NCBI RefSeq assembly: GCF_036588685.1
Contig: NC_086374.1
Span: 20,390,886 to 20,454,885, forward strand
DNA from: Mytilus trossulus
Taxonomy: Eukaryota > Mollusca > Bivalvia > Mytilida > Mytilidae
DNA: 64,000 nt
Reading direction: 5' to 3'
The notes below the pieces were generated by a model, which was not told the DNA's origin, made no database searches, and saw only the letters and a program-made list of their open reading frames with translations. A program made the position numbers and the translations under genes. Positions 23,245-36,902 of this stretch are shown in pieces; positions within the stretch are counted from its first letter, which is position 1; each line of letters begins with the position of its first letter.

Positions 23245-24051
23245 CTGAAGTACTTTTATTATACTATTCAGAAATAGATTTGAATATGCATCATGACCGT
23301 TTACTTTTTTATATCTTTAAAAATAAAACTAAGGCCGCTAGTGCTTTTAGGGCTTTTATCATGCAGAAAATACAAATTAAACAAAATTCTCAAAAATTCA
23401 TTTTCACCCGTATGTTCAGTTGATACTGTATTTTTTGTCCAATCACAATGTTCAGTTACATTTACTTACAAAAGAGCAACCTCAATTCTGGAACGCAAAT
23501 ACTGTGGTACCTATATGTACCTCTTAATAAACTAAGTAAAACGTCCACTTGATCACGATTGCATTAAAAACGGACAAGCAAGTGGAATGATAACAACCGT
23601 CCACACTTTGTTGAAAGATTTTAATCCGTCGCAGGTTGTCCATAGTTTTATGTAAACTCAAATACACGTGTTTGTCTTTGGCTATATTTCAGGTTTAAAG
23701 ATAAAATGTTCTATGACTTATTAAATATCATTCACACTGGTCTTTGGTAAAACATTTGTGTTGATGTGTTCATTCATCTTGGGCATGGACAGTCGAATTT
23801 CATATGTATTTCTTAAAGTAAAAAATAATTAATATTTAGCCTATTATCACTTATTTAACGTCTTTTCTCTTATTCATACGATATAACAATATCATTAAAA
23901 ATAAGAATATAGTGGCGGCATAAAATAATGTCATTGAAATATCGAACGGATAAGAGCAAGTATACATTGATTAAGTGAGAATTAATTATATATAAGTAAT
24001 TCTTATTTGCATATATTTAAATTGGATCACAAATTAAAGAATACTTTTTAC
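23245..24051 (-). other. Intronic or intergenic stretch
   Basis: AT-rich, no ORF with recognisable similarity and no repeat that I could pair within the window. If the locus is two genes, the boundary lies in or near this stretch (about 23,000-24,050). Confidence 0.4.
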
Positions 24052-24126
24052 CTGTCGTTAGTGTTTGAACAGCTAAAGTAGTACCAGATGCTGTTGCTCC
24101 GACCGATACTGATGTTCCAGGTGACA
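24052..24126 (-). CDS. 75-bp Ser/Thr linker exon
   Basis: A phase 1-1 exon with acceptor TTATTACATCAG and donor G|GTAAAAAG. It reads SPGTSVSVGATASGTTLAVQ then TLTT plus a split Gly codon. The composition matches the mucin arrays (GTSVSV, ASGTT) but it is not a clean dodecamer repeat. It fits in frame between array B (phase 1 out at 25007) and the 207-bp exon. Confidence 0.65.
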
Positions 24127-25006
24127 CTGATGTAATAATAATAAAAAAAATCAATAACAATTAGATATCACATACAATTCAATATAATGAGACAAATAAA
24201 AAGACTTGCTATTCTATTTCATTTTCATTTTATTTGCCATTAAAAGCTATTGAAGAAAGAAGAACAAATTGCAAGTGCAAGCTCGAACGTTTAGATGTAA
24301 GCGTAGCTACGCGCCTAAACTTTTTGTGTGGATGTTTTTCTTAATTTGTAGACATATGTGCTGAAGCAATTTTTCTACAGTACGTCAGTTGTTTGGTGAT
24401 GTTTTTTTTCACTTAGTAATTGCACCAAAGGCTAAAAAAATACAAAGTTGTTGAGTGCAGTTGTTGAAGACTTTTAAAAATAAATAAATTTGGGCATCTG
24501 TAAAAAAGATTAAAATTAATTTTATTGGCATGCCGGTATGGGAATTCAGCAATTTTTTGCAGATTTAACATTATTGTGTTCGTATTTGGAGTAACTTCGT
24601 ATAAATACAGAACAAACAAAATTTTACTAAACACCAAAAAAGAGAAAAAAGTATATATTTTAACATAAAACGCATTTGAATAAGAGATCGAACGGATGTT
24701 CATAACCCTATTGGCCGTCATTTGCTTTTGTCATATAAACTGATCCCCAGATGCAACAAAATGTATCTTAATATTAAGATAATACAAAACAGTGAACCAT
24801 TAACGTGTGGAAAAGATGGTATACCACAAACATTTGTACACCATATACATATATATCAATATAGTCTTATCAACTAATATACATGGTGGTATGTCCTAAC
24901 GGACCATAACATTTTATCTATGAGACATGCTTCACATTTTTAATTGTCAACTGTAATGGACACGTTTGGTAAAACTGTGTCTCAAACAAAACAAAAAGGC
25001 ACATAC
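24127..25006 (-). other. Intron after giant exon B
   Basis: AT-rich. If the donor at 25006 were skipped, exon B would read 29 further codons (MCLFVLFETQFYQ..., hydrophobic then ordinary) to a stop at 24918. Positions about 24160-24360 hold an AT-rich dispersed-looking tract around a short inverted motif (GTAAGCGTAGCTACGC). No other gene seen. Confidence 0.45.
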
Positions 25007-28000
25007 CAGTGACAGTTCCAGTAAGGGGTGGTCCTGAAACAGAAACAGTCGTTCCACTAACAGAAGGTCCAATACTAGCGACAGTGGTTCCAGTAACTGA
25101 TGGTCCGACATTAGTAATAGTTGGTCCTGTAACATATGGTCCACTTACAGACGGTACTGTGGCAGGTATAGTTGTACCACTCACTGATGGTACTGTGGCA
25201 GATATAGTCGTCTCACTTACAGAAGGAACTGCGCCTGATATTGTTGAAGTTCCAAATGATATTCTAGGTGGAGATGTTCCACCTGCTGCACCCTTTTGAG
25301 TAGTTGATACCGTAATAGATGGTACTGTGCCTGGGATTGTTGTTCCACTGACGGATGGTTCTGTTGCAGATACGGTTGTTACGCTAACTGATGGTCCAGT
25401 GGAAGAGACAGTAGTTCCACTAACAGAAGGTACTGTTGCAGATACTGTTGTCCCACTTATAGTTGGTCCTGTGGCAGAAACAGTTGTTCCACCAACTGAT
25501 GGTACTGTGCCAGGAATAGTTGTTCCACTAACTGATGGTACTGTGGCAGAGAATGTTGTTCCACTTACTAATGGTACTGTGGCAGAAACAGTTGTTCCGC
25601 TAACCGATGGTCCTGTTGCAGAGACAGTTGTTCCGCTTACCGATGGTCCTGTGGCAGAGATAGTTGTTCCACTTACAGTTGGTTCTGTGGCAGAAACAGT
25701 TGTTCCACTCACAGATGGTCCTGTGGCAGAGACTGTTGTTCCACTAACTGATGGTACTGTGCCTGGTATAGTTGTTCCACTGACGGATGGTCCTGTGGCA
25801 GAGACAGTTGTTCCGCTTACCGATGGTCCTGTGGCAGAGACAGTTGTTCCACTTACAGAAGGTACTGTTGCAGATACTGTTGTCCCACTAACTGATGGTC
25901 CTGTGGCAGAAACAGTTGCTCCGCTTACAGATGGTACAGTGGCAAAAACACTTGTTCCACTTACAGATGGTACTGTGCCAGATATTGTTGAAGTTTCAAA
26001 TGATATTCTAGGTGGAGATGTACCACCTGCTGCACCCTTTTGAGTAGTTGATACCGAAATAGATGGTACTGTGCCTGGGACAGTTGTTCCACTGACGGAT
26101 GGTCCTGTGCCAGGGAAAGTTGTTCCACTGACGGATGGTCCTGAAACAGATACTGTTGTTCCACTTACTGATGGCCCTGTGGCAGAGACAGTTGTTCCAC
26201 TTACAGATGGTCCTGTGGCAGATATAGTTGTCCCACTTACAGATGGTCCTGAAACAGATACTGTTGTTCCACTTACTGACGGTACTGTGGCAGATATAGT
26301 TGTTCCACTAACTGATGGTCCTGTGGCAGAGACAGTTGTTCCGCTTACAGATGGTCCTGTGGCAGAAACAGTTGTCCCACTCACAGATGGTCCTGTAGCA
26401 GAGACAGTTGTTCCACTAACAGATGGTCCTGTGGCCGAGACTGTTGTTCCACTAACTGATGGTACTATAGCAGAAACAGTTGTTCCACTCACAGATGGTC
26501 CTGTGGCAGAGACAGCTGTTGCACTTACAGATGGTCCTGTGGCAGATACAGTTGTTGCGCTTACAGATGGTCCTGTGGCAGAAACAGTTGTTCCACTCAC
26601 AGATGGTCCTGTGGCGGAAACAGTTGTTCCACTCACAGATGGTACTGTAGCAGAAACAGTTATCCCACCTACAGATGGTACTGTGGCAGAAACAGTCGTC
26701 CCACTTACAGAAGGTCCTGTGGCAGAAACAGTTGTCCCACTTACTGATGGTACTGTGGCAGAGACAGTTGTCCCACTTACAGATGGTCCTGTGGCAGAGA
26801 CAGTTGTTCCACTCACAGATGGTCCTGTGGCAGAGACAGTTGTTTCACTTACAGATGGTCCTGTGGCAGATATAGTTGTCCCACTTACAGATGGTCCTGA
26901 AACAGATACTGTTGTTCCACTTACTGATGGTTCAGTGGCAGAAACAGTCGTTCCACTTATAGATGGTCCAGTGACAGAGACAGTTGTTCCACTTACTAAT
27001 GGTACTGTGGCAGAAACAGTTGTCCCACTTACAGAAGGTCCTGTGGCAGAAACAGTTGTTCCACTTACAGATGGTCCAGTGGCAGAGACAGTTGTCCCAC
27101 TTACAGATGGTCCTGTGGCAGAGACTGTTGTTCCACCTACTGATGGTCCTGTGGCAGAGACTGTTGTTCCACTAACTGATGGTACTGTAGCAGATACAGT
27201 TGTTCCACTTATAGATGGTACAGTGGCAGAGAAAGATGTTCCACTCACAGATGGTCCTGTGGCAGAGACAGTTGTTCCACTTACAGATGGTCCTGTGGCA
27301 GAAACAGTTGTTCCACTCACAGATAGTCCTGTGGCAGAAACAGTTGTTCCACTTACAGATGGCCCTGTGGCAGAGACTGTTGTTCCACTAACTGATGGGA
27401 CTGTAGCAGATACAGTTGTTCCACTTATAGATGGTCCTGTGGCAGAGACTGTTGTTCCACTAACTGATGGTACTGTGGCAGAGACAGTTGTTCCACTTAC
27501 AGATGGTCCTGTGGCAGAGACTGTTGTTCCACCTACAGATGGTCCAGTGGCAGAAACAGTTGTTCCACTCACAGATAGTCCTGTGGCAGAAACAGTTGTT
27601 CCACTTACTGATGGTCCAGTGGCAGAAACAGTCGTTCCACTTACTGATGGTACTGTGGCAGAAACAGTTGTTCCGCTAACCGATGGTACTGTGGCAGAAA
27701 CAGTTGTTCCGCTAACCGATGGTCCTGTGGCAGAGACAGTTGTTCCGCTTACTGATGGTCCTGTGGCAGAAACAGTTGTTCCACTCACAGATGGTACTGT
27801 GGCAGAAACAGTTGTTCCGCTAACCGATGGTCCTGTTGCAGAGACTGTTGTTCCACCTACAGATGGTCCAGTGGAAGAAACAGTTGTTCCACTTACAGAT
27901 GGTACTGTGCCAGATATTGTTGAAGTTCCAAATGATATTCTAGGTGGAGATGTACCACCTGCTGCACCCTTTTGAGTAGTTGATACCGAAATAGATGGTA

Positions 28001-31000
28001 CTGTGCCTGGGATAGTTGTTCCACTGACGGATGGTCCTGTGCCAGGGAAAGTTGTTCCACTGACGGATGTTCCTGTGGTAGAGACAGTTGTTCCGCTAAC
28101 CGATGGTCCTGTTGCAGAGACTGTTGTTCCACTTACTGATGGCCCTGTGGCAGAGACAGTTGTTTCACTTACAGATGGTCCTGTGGCAGATATAGTTGTC
28201 CCACTTACAGATGGTCCTGAAACAGATACTGTTGTTCCACTCACAGATGGTCCTGTGGCAGAAACAGTTGTTCCACTTACTGATGGTACTGTGAAAGAAA
28301 CAGTTGTCCCACTTACAGAAGGTCCTGTGGCAGAAACAGTTGTTCCACTTACAGATGGTCCAGTGGCAGAGACAGTTGTCCCACTTACAGATGGTCCTGT
28401 GGCAGAAACTGTTGTTCCACCTACTGATGGTCCTGTGGCAGAGACTGTTGTTCCACTAACTGATGGTACTGTAGCAGATACAGTTGTTCCACTTATGGAT
28501 GGTCCAGTGGCAGAGACAGTTGTTCCACTCACAGATGGTCCTGTGGCAGAGACAGTTGTTCCACTTACAGATGGTCCTGTGGCAGAAACAGTTGTTCCAC
28601 TCACAGATAGTCCTGTGGCAGAAACAGTTGTTCCACTTACTGATGGTCCAGTGGCAGAAACAGTCGTTCCACTTACTGATGGTACTGTGGCAGAAACAGT
28701 TGTTCCGCTAACCGATGGTCCTGTGGCAGAAACAGTTGTTCCACTCACAGATGGTACTGTGGCAGAAACAGTTGTTCCGCTAACCGATGGTCCTGTTGCA
28801 GAGACTGTTGTTCCACCTACAGATGGTCCAGTGGAAGAAACAGTTGTTCCACTTACAGATGGTACTGTGCCAGATATTGTTGAAGTTCCAAATGATATTC
28901 TAGGTGGAGATGTACCACCTGCTGCACCCTTTTGAGTAGTTGATACCGAAATAGATGGTACTGTGCCTGGGATAGTTGTTCCACTGACGGATGGTCCTGT
29001 GCCAGGGAAAGTTGTTCCACTGACGGATGTTCCTGTGGTAGAGACAGTTGTTCCGCTAACCGATGGTCCTGTTGCAGAGACTGTTGTTCCACTTACTGAT
29101 GGCCCTGTGGCAGAGACAGTTGTTTCACTTACAGATGGTCCTGTGGCAGATATAGTTGTCCCACTTACAGATGGTCCTGAAACAGATACTGTTGTTCCAC
29201 TCACAGATGGTCCTGTGGCAGAAACAGTTGTTCCACTTACTGATGGTACTGTGAAAGAAACAGTTGTCCCACTTACAGAAGGTCCTGTGGCAGAAACAGT
29301 TGTTCCACTTACAGATGGTCCAGTGGCAGAGACAGTTGTCCCACTTACTGATGGTCCTGTGGCAGAGACTGTTGTTCCACCTACTGATGGTCCTGTGGCA
29401 GAGACTGTTGTTCCACTAACTGATGGTACTGTAGCAGATACAGTTGTTCCACTTATGGATGGTCCAGTGGCAGAGACAGTTGTTCCACTCACAGATGGTC
29501 CTGTGGCAGAGACAGTTGTTCCACTTACAGATGGTCCTGTGGCAGAAACAGTTGTTCCACTCACAGATAGTCCTGTGGCAGAAACAGTTGTTCCACTTAC
29601 TGATGGTCCAGTGGCAGAAACAGTCGTTCCACTTACTGATGGTACTGTGGCAGAAACAGTTGTTCCGCTAACCGATGGTCCTGTGGCAGAGACAGTTGTT
29701 CCGCTTACTGATGGTCCTGTGACAGAAACAGTTGTTCCACTCACAGATGGTACTGTGGCAGAAACAGTTGTTCCGCTAACCGATGGTCCTGTTGCAGAGA
29801 CTGTTGTTCCACCTACAGATGGTCCAGTGGAAGAAACAGTTGTTCCACTTACAGATGGTACTGTGCCAGATATTGTTGAAGTTCCAAATGATATTCTAGG
29901 TGGAGATGTACCACCTGCTGCACCCTTTTGAGTAGTTGATACCGAAATAGATGGTACTGTGCCTGGGATAGTTGTTCCACTGACGGATGGTCCTGTGCCA
30001 GGAAAAGTTGTTCCACTGACGGATGTTCCTGTGGTAGAGACAGTTGTTCCGCTAACCGATGGTCCTGTTGCAGAGACTGTTGTTCCACTTACTGATGGCC
30101 CTGTGGCAGAGACAGTTGTTTCACTTACAGATGGTCCTGTGGCAGATATAGTTGTCCCACTTACAGATGGTCCTGAAACAGATACTGTTGTTCCACTCAC
30201 TGACGGTACTGTGGCAGATATGGTTGTTCCACTTACTGATGGTCCAGTGGCAGAAACAGTCGTTCCACTTACTGATGGTACTGTGGCAGAAACAGTTGTT
30301 CCGCTAACCGATGGTCCTGTGGCAGAGACAGTTGTTCCGCTTACAGATGGTCCTGTGGCAGAAACAGTTGTTCCACTCACAGATGGTCCTCTGGCAGAAA
30401 CAGTTGTTCCACTTACTGATGGTACTGTGGCAGAAACAGTTGTCCCACTTACAGAAGGTCCTGTGGCAGAAACAGTTGTTCCACTTACAGATGGTCCAGT
30501 GGCAGAGACAGTTGTCCCACTTACAGATGGTCCTGTGGCAGAGACTGTTGTTCCACCTACTGATGGTCCTGTGGCAGAGACTGTTGTTCCACTAACTGAT
30601 GGTACTGTAGCAGATACAGTTGTTCCACTTATGGATGGTCCAGTGACAGAGACAGTTGTTCCACTTACAAATGGTACTGTGGCAGAAACAGTTGTCCCAC
30701 TTACAGAAGGTCCTGTGGCAGAAACAGTTGTTCCACTTACAGATGGTCCAGTGGCAGAGACAGTTGTCCCACTTACAGATGGTCCTGTGGCAGAGACTGT
30801 TGTTTCACCTACTGATGGTCCTGTGGCAGAGACTGTTGTTCCACTAACTGATGGTACTGTAGCAGATACAGTTGTTCCACTTATAGATGGTACAGTGGCA
30901 GAGAAAGTTGTTCCACTCACAGATGGTCCTGTGGCAGAGGCAGTTGTTCCACTTACAGATGGTCCTGTGGCAGAAACAGTTGTTCCACTCACAGATAGTC

Positions 31001-34000
31001 CTGTGGCAGAAACAGTTGTTCCACTTACAGATGGCCCTGTGGCAGAGACTGTTGTTCCACTAACTGATGGTACTGTAGCAGATACAGTTGTTCCACTTAT
31101 AGATGGTCCTGTGGCAGAGACTGTTGTTCCACTAACTGATGGTACTGTGGCAGAGACAGTTGTTCCACTTACAGATGGTCCTGTGGCAGAGACTGTTGTT
31201 CCACCTACAGATGGTCCAGTGGCAGAAACAGTTGTTCCACTCACAGATAGTCCTGTGGCAGAAACAGTTGTTCCACTTACTGATGGTCCAGTGGCAGAAA
31301 CAGTCGTTCCACTTACTGATGGTACTGTGGCAGAAACAGTTGTTCCGCTAACCGATGGTCCTGTGGCAGTGACAGTTGTTCCGCTTACTGATGGTCCTGT
31401 GGCAGAAACAGTTGTTCCACTCACAGATGGTACTGTGGCAGAAACAGTTGTTCCGCTAACCGATGGTCCTGTTGCAGAGCTTGTTGTTCCACCTACAGAT
31501 GGTCCAGTGGAAGAAAAAGTTGTTCCACTTACAGATGGTACTGTGCCAGATATTGTTGAAGTTCCAAATGATATTCTAGGTGGAGATGTACCACCTGCTG
31601 CACCCTTTTGAGTAGTTGATACCGAAATAGATGGTACTGTGCCTGGGATAGTTGTTCCACTGACGGATGGTCCTGTGCCAGGGAAAGTTGTTCCACTGAC
31701 GGATGTTCCTGTGGTAGAGACAGTTGTTCCGCTAACCGATGGTCCTGTTGCAGAGACTGTTGTTCCACTTACTGATGGCCCTGTGGCAGAGACAGTTGTT
31801 TCACGTACAGATGGTCCTGTGGCAGATATAGTTGTCCCACTTACAGATGGTCCTGAAACAGATACTGTTGTTCCACTCACAGATGGTCCTGTGGCAGAAA
31901 CAGTTGTTCCACTTACTGATGGTACTGTGGCAGAAACAGTTGTCCCACTTACAGAAGGTACTGTGGCAGAAACAGTTGTTCCACTTACAGATGGTCCAGT
32001 GGCAGAGACAGTTGTCCCACTTACAGATGGTCCTGTGGCAGAGACTGTTGTTCCACCTACTGATGGTACTGTAGCAGATACAGTTGTTCCACTTATGGAT
32101 GGTCCAGTGGTAGAGAAAGTTGTTCCACTCACAGATGGTCCTGTGGCAGAGACAGTTGTTCCACTAACAGATGGTCCTGTGGCAGAAACAGTTGTTCCAC
32201 TCACAGATAGTCCTGTGGCAGAAACAGTTGTTCCACTTACTGATGGTCCAGTGGCAGAAACAGTCGTTCCACTTACTGATGGTACTGTGGCAGAAACAGT
32301 TGTTCCGCTAACCGATGGTCCTGTGGCAGAGACAGTTGTTCCGCTTACTGATGGTCCTGTGGCAGAAACAGTTGTTCCACTCACAGATGGTACTGTGGCA
32401 GAAACAGTTGTTCCGCTAACCGATGGTCCTGTAGCAGAGACTGTTGTTCCACCTACAGATGGTCCAGTGGAAGAAACAGTTGTTCCACTTACAGATGGTA
32501 CTGTGCCAGATATTGTTGAAGTTCCAAATGATATTCTAGGTGGAGATGTACCACCTGCTGCACCCTTTTGAGTAGTTGATACCGAAATAGATGGTACTGT
32601 GCCTGGGATAGTTGTTCCACTGACGGATGGTCCTGTGCCAGGGAAAGTTGTTCCACTGACGGATGTTCCTGTGGTAGAGACAGTTGTTCCGCTAACCGAA
32701 GGTCCTGTTGCAGAGACTGTTGTTCCACTTACTGATGGCCCTGTGGCAGAGACAGTTGTTTCACTTACAGATGGTCCTGTGGCAGATATAGTTGTCCCAC
32801 TTACAGATGGTCCTGAAACAGATACTGTTGTTCCACTCACTGACGGTACTGTGGCAGATATGGTTGTTCCACTTACTGATGGTCCAGTGGCAGAAACAGT
32901 CGTTCCACTTACTGATGGTACTGTGGCAGAGACAGTTGTTCCGCTTACAGATGGTCCTGTGGCAGAAACAGTTGTTCCACTCACAGATGGTCCTGTGGCA
33001 GAAACAGTTGTTCCACTTACTGATGGTACTGTGGCAGAAACAGTTGTCCCACTTACAGAAGGTCCTGTGGCAGAAACAGTTGTTCCACTTACAGATGGTC
33101 CAGTGGCAGAGACAGTTGTCCCACTTACAGATGGTCCTGTGGCAGAGACTGTTGTTCCACCTACTGATGGTCCTGTGGCAGAGACTGTTGTTCCACTAAC
33201 TGATGGTACTGTAGCAGATACAGTTGTTCCACTTATGGATGGTCCAGTGGCAGAGAAAGTTGTTCCACTCACAGATGGTCCTGTGGCAGAGACAGTTGTT
33301 CCACTTACAGATGGTCCTGTGGCAGAAACAGTTGTTCCACTCACAGATAGTCCTGTGGCAGAAACAGTTGTTCCACTTACTGATGGTCCAGTGGCAGAAA
33401 CAGTCGTTCTACTTACTGATGGTACTGTGGCAGAAACAGTTGTTCCGCTAACCGATGGTCCTGTGGCAGAGACAGTTGTTCCGCTTACTGATGGTCCTGT
33501 GGCAGAAACAGTTGTTCCACTCACAGATGGTACTGTGGCAGAAACAGTTGTTCCGCTAACCGATGGTCCTGTTGCAGAGACTGTTGTTCCACCTACAGAT
33601 GGTCCAGTGGAAGAAACAGTTGTTCCACTTACAGATGGTACTGTGCCAGATATTGTTGAAGTTCCAAATGATATTCTAGGTGGAGATGTACCACCTGCTG
33701 CACCCTTTTGAGTAGTTGATACCGAAATAGATGGTACTGTGCCTGGGATAGTTGTTCCACTGACGGATGGTCCTGTGCCAGGGAAAGTTGTTCCACTGAC
33801 GGATGTTCCTGTAGAAGAGACAGTTGTTCCGCTAACCGATGGTCCTGTTGCAGAGACTGTTGTTCCACTTACTGATGGCCCTGTGGCAGAGACAGTTGTT
33901 TCACTTACAGATGGTCCTGTGGCAGATATAGTTGTCCCACTTACAGATGGTCCTGAAACAGATACTGTTGTTCCACTCACTGACGGTACTGTGGCAGATA

Positions 34001-35785
34001 TGGTTGTTTCACTTACTGATGGTCCAGTGGCAGAAACAGTCGTTCCACTTACTGATGGTACTGTGGCAGAAACAGTTGTTCCGCTAACCGATGGTCCTGT
34101 GGCAGAGACAGTTGTTCCGCTTACAGATGGTCCTGTGGCAGAAACAGTTGTTCCACTCACAGATGGTCCTGTGGCAGAAACAGTTGTTCCACTTACAGAT
34201 GGTCCTGTGGCAGAGACTGTTGTTCCACTAGCTGATGGTACTGTAGCAGATACAGTTGTTCCACTTATAGATGGTCCAGTGACAGAGACAGTTGTTCCAC
34301 TCACAGATGGTCCTGTGGCAGAGACAGTTGTTCCACTTACAGATGGTCCTGTGGCAGAGACTGTTGTTCCACCTACAGATGGTGCAGTGGCAGAAACAGT
34401 TGTTCCACTTACAGATGGTACTGTGCCAGATATTGTTGAAGTTCCAAATGATATTCTAGGTGGGGATGTACCACCTGCTGCACCCTTTTGAGTAGTTGAT
34501 ACCGAAATAGATGGTATTGTGCCTGGGATAGTTGTTCCACTGACGGATGGTCCTGTGCCAGGGAAAGTTGTTCCACTGACGGATGGTCCTGAAACAGATA
34601 ATGTTGTTCCACTTACTGACGGTCCTGTGGCAGAGACAGTTGTTCCACTTACAGATGGTCCTGTCGCAGATATAGTTGTCCCACTTACAGATGGTCCTGA
34701 AACAGATACTGTTGTTCCACTTACTGACGGTACTGTGGCAGATGTAGTTGGTCCACTTACTGATGGTCCAGTGGCAGAAACAGTCGTTCCACTTACTGAT
34801 GGTACTGTGGCAGAAACAGTTGTTCCGCTAACCGATGGTCCTGTGGCAGAGACAGTTGTTCCGCTTACAGATGGTCCTGTGGCAGAAACAGTTGTTCCAC
34901 TCACAGATGGTACTGTGGCAGAAACAGTTGTTCCGCTAACCGATGGTCCTGTGGCAGAGACTGTTGTTCCACCTACAGATGGTCCAGTGGCAGAAACAGT
35001 TGTCCCACTTATAGATGGTCCAGTGACAAAGACAGTTGTTCCACTCACAGATGGTCCTGTGGCAGAGACAGTTGTTTCACTTACAGATGGTCCTGTGGCA
35101 GAGACTGTTGTTCCACCTACAGATGGGCCAGTGGCAGAAACAGTTGTTCCACTTACAGATGGTACTGTGCCAGATATTGTTGAAGTTCCAAATGATATTC
35201 TAGGTGGAGATGTACCACCTGCTGCACCCTTTTGAGTAGTTGATACCGAAACAGATGGTACTGTGCCTGGGATAGTTGTTCCACTGACGGATGGTCCTGT
35301 GCCAGGGAAAGTTGTTCCACTGACGGATGGTCCTGAAACAGATACTGTTGTTCCACTTACTGATGGTCCTGTGGCAGAGGCAGTTGTTCCACTTACAGAT
35401 GGTCCTGTGGCAGATATAGTTGTCCCACTTACAGATGGTCCTGAAACAGATACTGTTGTTCCACTTACTGACGATACTGTGGCAGATATAGTTGTTCCAC
35501 TTACTGATGGTCCAGTGGCAGAAACAGTCGTTCCACTTACTGATGGTACTGTGGAAGAAACAGTTGTTCCGCTAACTGATGGTCCTGTGGCAGAGACAGT
35601 TGTTCCACTTACAGATGGTCCTGTGGCAAATACAGTTGTTCCACTAATGGATGGTAATGTGGCAGATATAGTTGTCCCACTTACAGATTGTCCTGTGGCA
35701 GATACAGTTGTTCCACTAATAGATGGCGATGTGGCAGATATAGTTGTTTCAGTTACTGATGGTCCTTTACTAGAAAGGGTTATCC
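25007..35785 (-). CDS. Giant mucin-like repeat exon B (3,593 codons)
   Basis: A single open minus-strand exon of 10,779 bp, divisible by three, phase 1 in and out: acceptor CTATTACAG before 35785, donor G|GTATGTG after 25007. I checked the frame from the acceptor to 35049 and found no stop; the rest is open too. It opens ITLSSKGPSVTETT and is then made of PSVSGTTVSATG-type dodecapeptides. It differs from exon A in having ten copies of a 32-residue spacer containing VSTTQKGAAGGTSPPRISFG, which divide it into blocks of 20 to 53 dodecamers. The end diverges (TVASIGPSVSG...PPLTGTVTG). Ser plus Thr is near 50%, implying dense O-glycosylation. The spacers carry most of the charged residues (Lys, Arg) and could be less glycosylated hinges or processing sites (inference). 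Confidence 0.85.
25226..35303 (-). repeat. Higher-order repeat array B with ten spacers
   Basis: The spacer (plus-strand landmark ATATTCTAGGTGG) recurs with its plus-strand TGA at 25299, 26043, 27975, 28935, 29931, 31611, 32571, 33711, 34491 and 35235. Intervals are 744, 1932, 960, 996, 1680, 960, 1140, 780 and 744 bp. Every interval leaves remainder 24 modulo 36, i.e. whole dodecamers plus one 32-residue spacer, so blocks gained and lost whole units without disturbing frame. The blocks at 27975-28935 and 28935-29931 are nearly identical apart from one extra unit. Confidence 0.9.
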
Positions 35786-35969
35786 CTGTAATAGAACAAA
35801 AATAAAAATTTCTACATATTCTTTTAGGATTTTTTTCTACAAGATATCAAAAGTTTACTATATAGCAAAATCAACTAATTTAAATATTTAAAAAAAAACA
35901 CGTTATTTCAAATGAAATGATCCGTTTAGGGGATCAATACAGCATAATCATTTATCTTCTAATACTAAC

Positions 35970-36008
35970 CAGCAGTAGGAACTGTCGTTACACCTTGTGT
36001 AGTGGATT
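35970..36008 (-). CDS. 39-bp microexon
   Basis: Phase 1-1 exon with acceptor TATATTGTAG and donor G|GTTAGTATT. Joined to its neighbours it reads E-STTQGVTTVPTA-G. The STTQ motif echoes the start of the array spacer (VSTTQKGAAGG). It links the discoidin domain to array B. Confidence 0.65.
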
Positions 36009-36760
36009 CTACAATATAAAAAAAAATTGAAAACAGCGAAAATACGTTTACGAGTGTTGATTTATAAATATTTTTGTAAAAAAAGGATCTTGTATTCGAA
36101 TTCAAACTAAATTAGTCATAAGAAGATGCAGCCATGCTATTGTAAATTATATACATTAGCATACACGGACGTAAATTTAAACAAGTTATATTGACAAGTG
36201 TGCTTTATAAGTGTAAAATATATTATATGAGGCTTATAAGCGTTACTGGTGGGTCTTATAATCCTGGTTCCTTTAATAACTAAAATACATATCAGTGCAA
36301 CATACATTGACAAATGATTTATTTAAAGTATACAGATATGTGATCTAGTACGTATCAGTTCCACATACACTTATAAATGTAACTCTTATGTTTAACATTT
36401 TATATAAGTTCTCAAGTTACAAAAATATGAAGGTATTTCAAAAGATATTTGGTTTTACATACAATGTCAATGTAACGAACCTTGTATGGTTTTTTTCTTA
36501 ATCGAATGAAATACGGCAATATGCATTTGCGGATATATACATTTCGAATAATATACTTTAACAGATAATTTTCATGAAAGTAATGATACATTTTCTGCTT
36601 AAACTAACATTCTAAGGGTGAAAATATTACTTTCAAGTGTAGAATGCACAACACAATTAGCGTTATACATTTTAATCTTAAAGTTCAAAGTGAACTTTAA
36701 AAGAAAAACAAGATACCCAACCAAATAATTCCAATATTATTAGACCAACATTTCTCTTAC
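36009..36760 (-). other. Intron
   Basis: AT-rich intron between the discoidin C-terminal half exon and the 39-bp microexon. No ORF or repeat that I recognise. Confidence 0.5.
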
Positions 36761-36902
36761 CCATAAGACACCCAATTAAATCAAATCGGAGTTTAATAGG
36801 CTGAGATTGGGCTACTGGAATGATCTGAATTGCCTTAACTGGTTCCAATGATGGTAGGTCTACAGTCACGACACTATCTCCATCTGTATTACCTACAAAC
36901 TC
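36761..36902 (-). CDS. Discoidin (F5/8 type C) domain, C-terminal half exon
   Basis: A 142-bp exon (phase 0 in, phase 1 out), acceptor ATTTTTAG, donor G|GTAAGAG. It reads EFVGNTDGDSVVTVDL, PSLEPVKAIQIIPVAQSQ, and ends in PIKLRFDLIGC then LM. The FVGNTD loop, the run leading to I..P and the closing LR.DLIGC are the standard C-terminal signature of F5/8 type C domains, so this call is firmer than for the left-hand pair. It pairs with 38075-38370. Confidence 0.85.

Noticed and set aside
25009..35805. Plus-strand ORFs each ending GGDVPPAAPF
   Set aside because: They end at the TGA in the reverse complement of the minus-strand spacer. They are a by-product of the array B structure.
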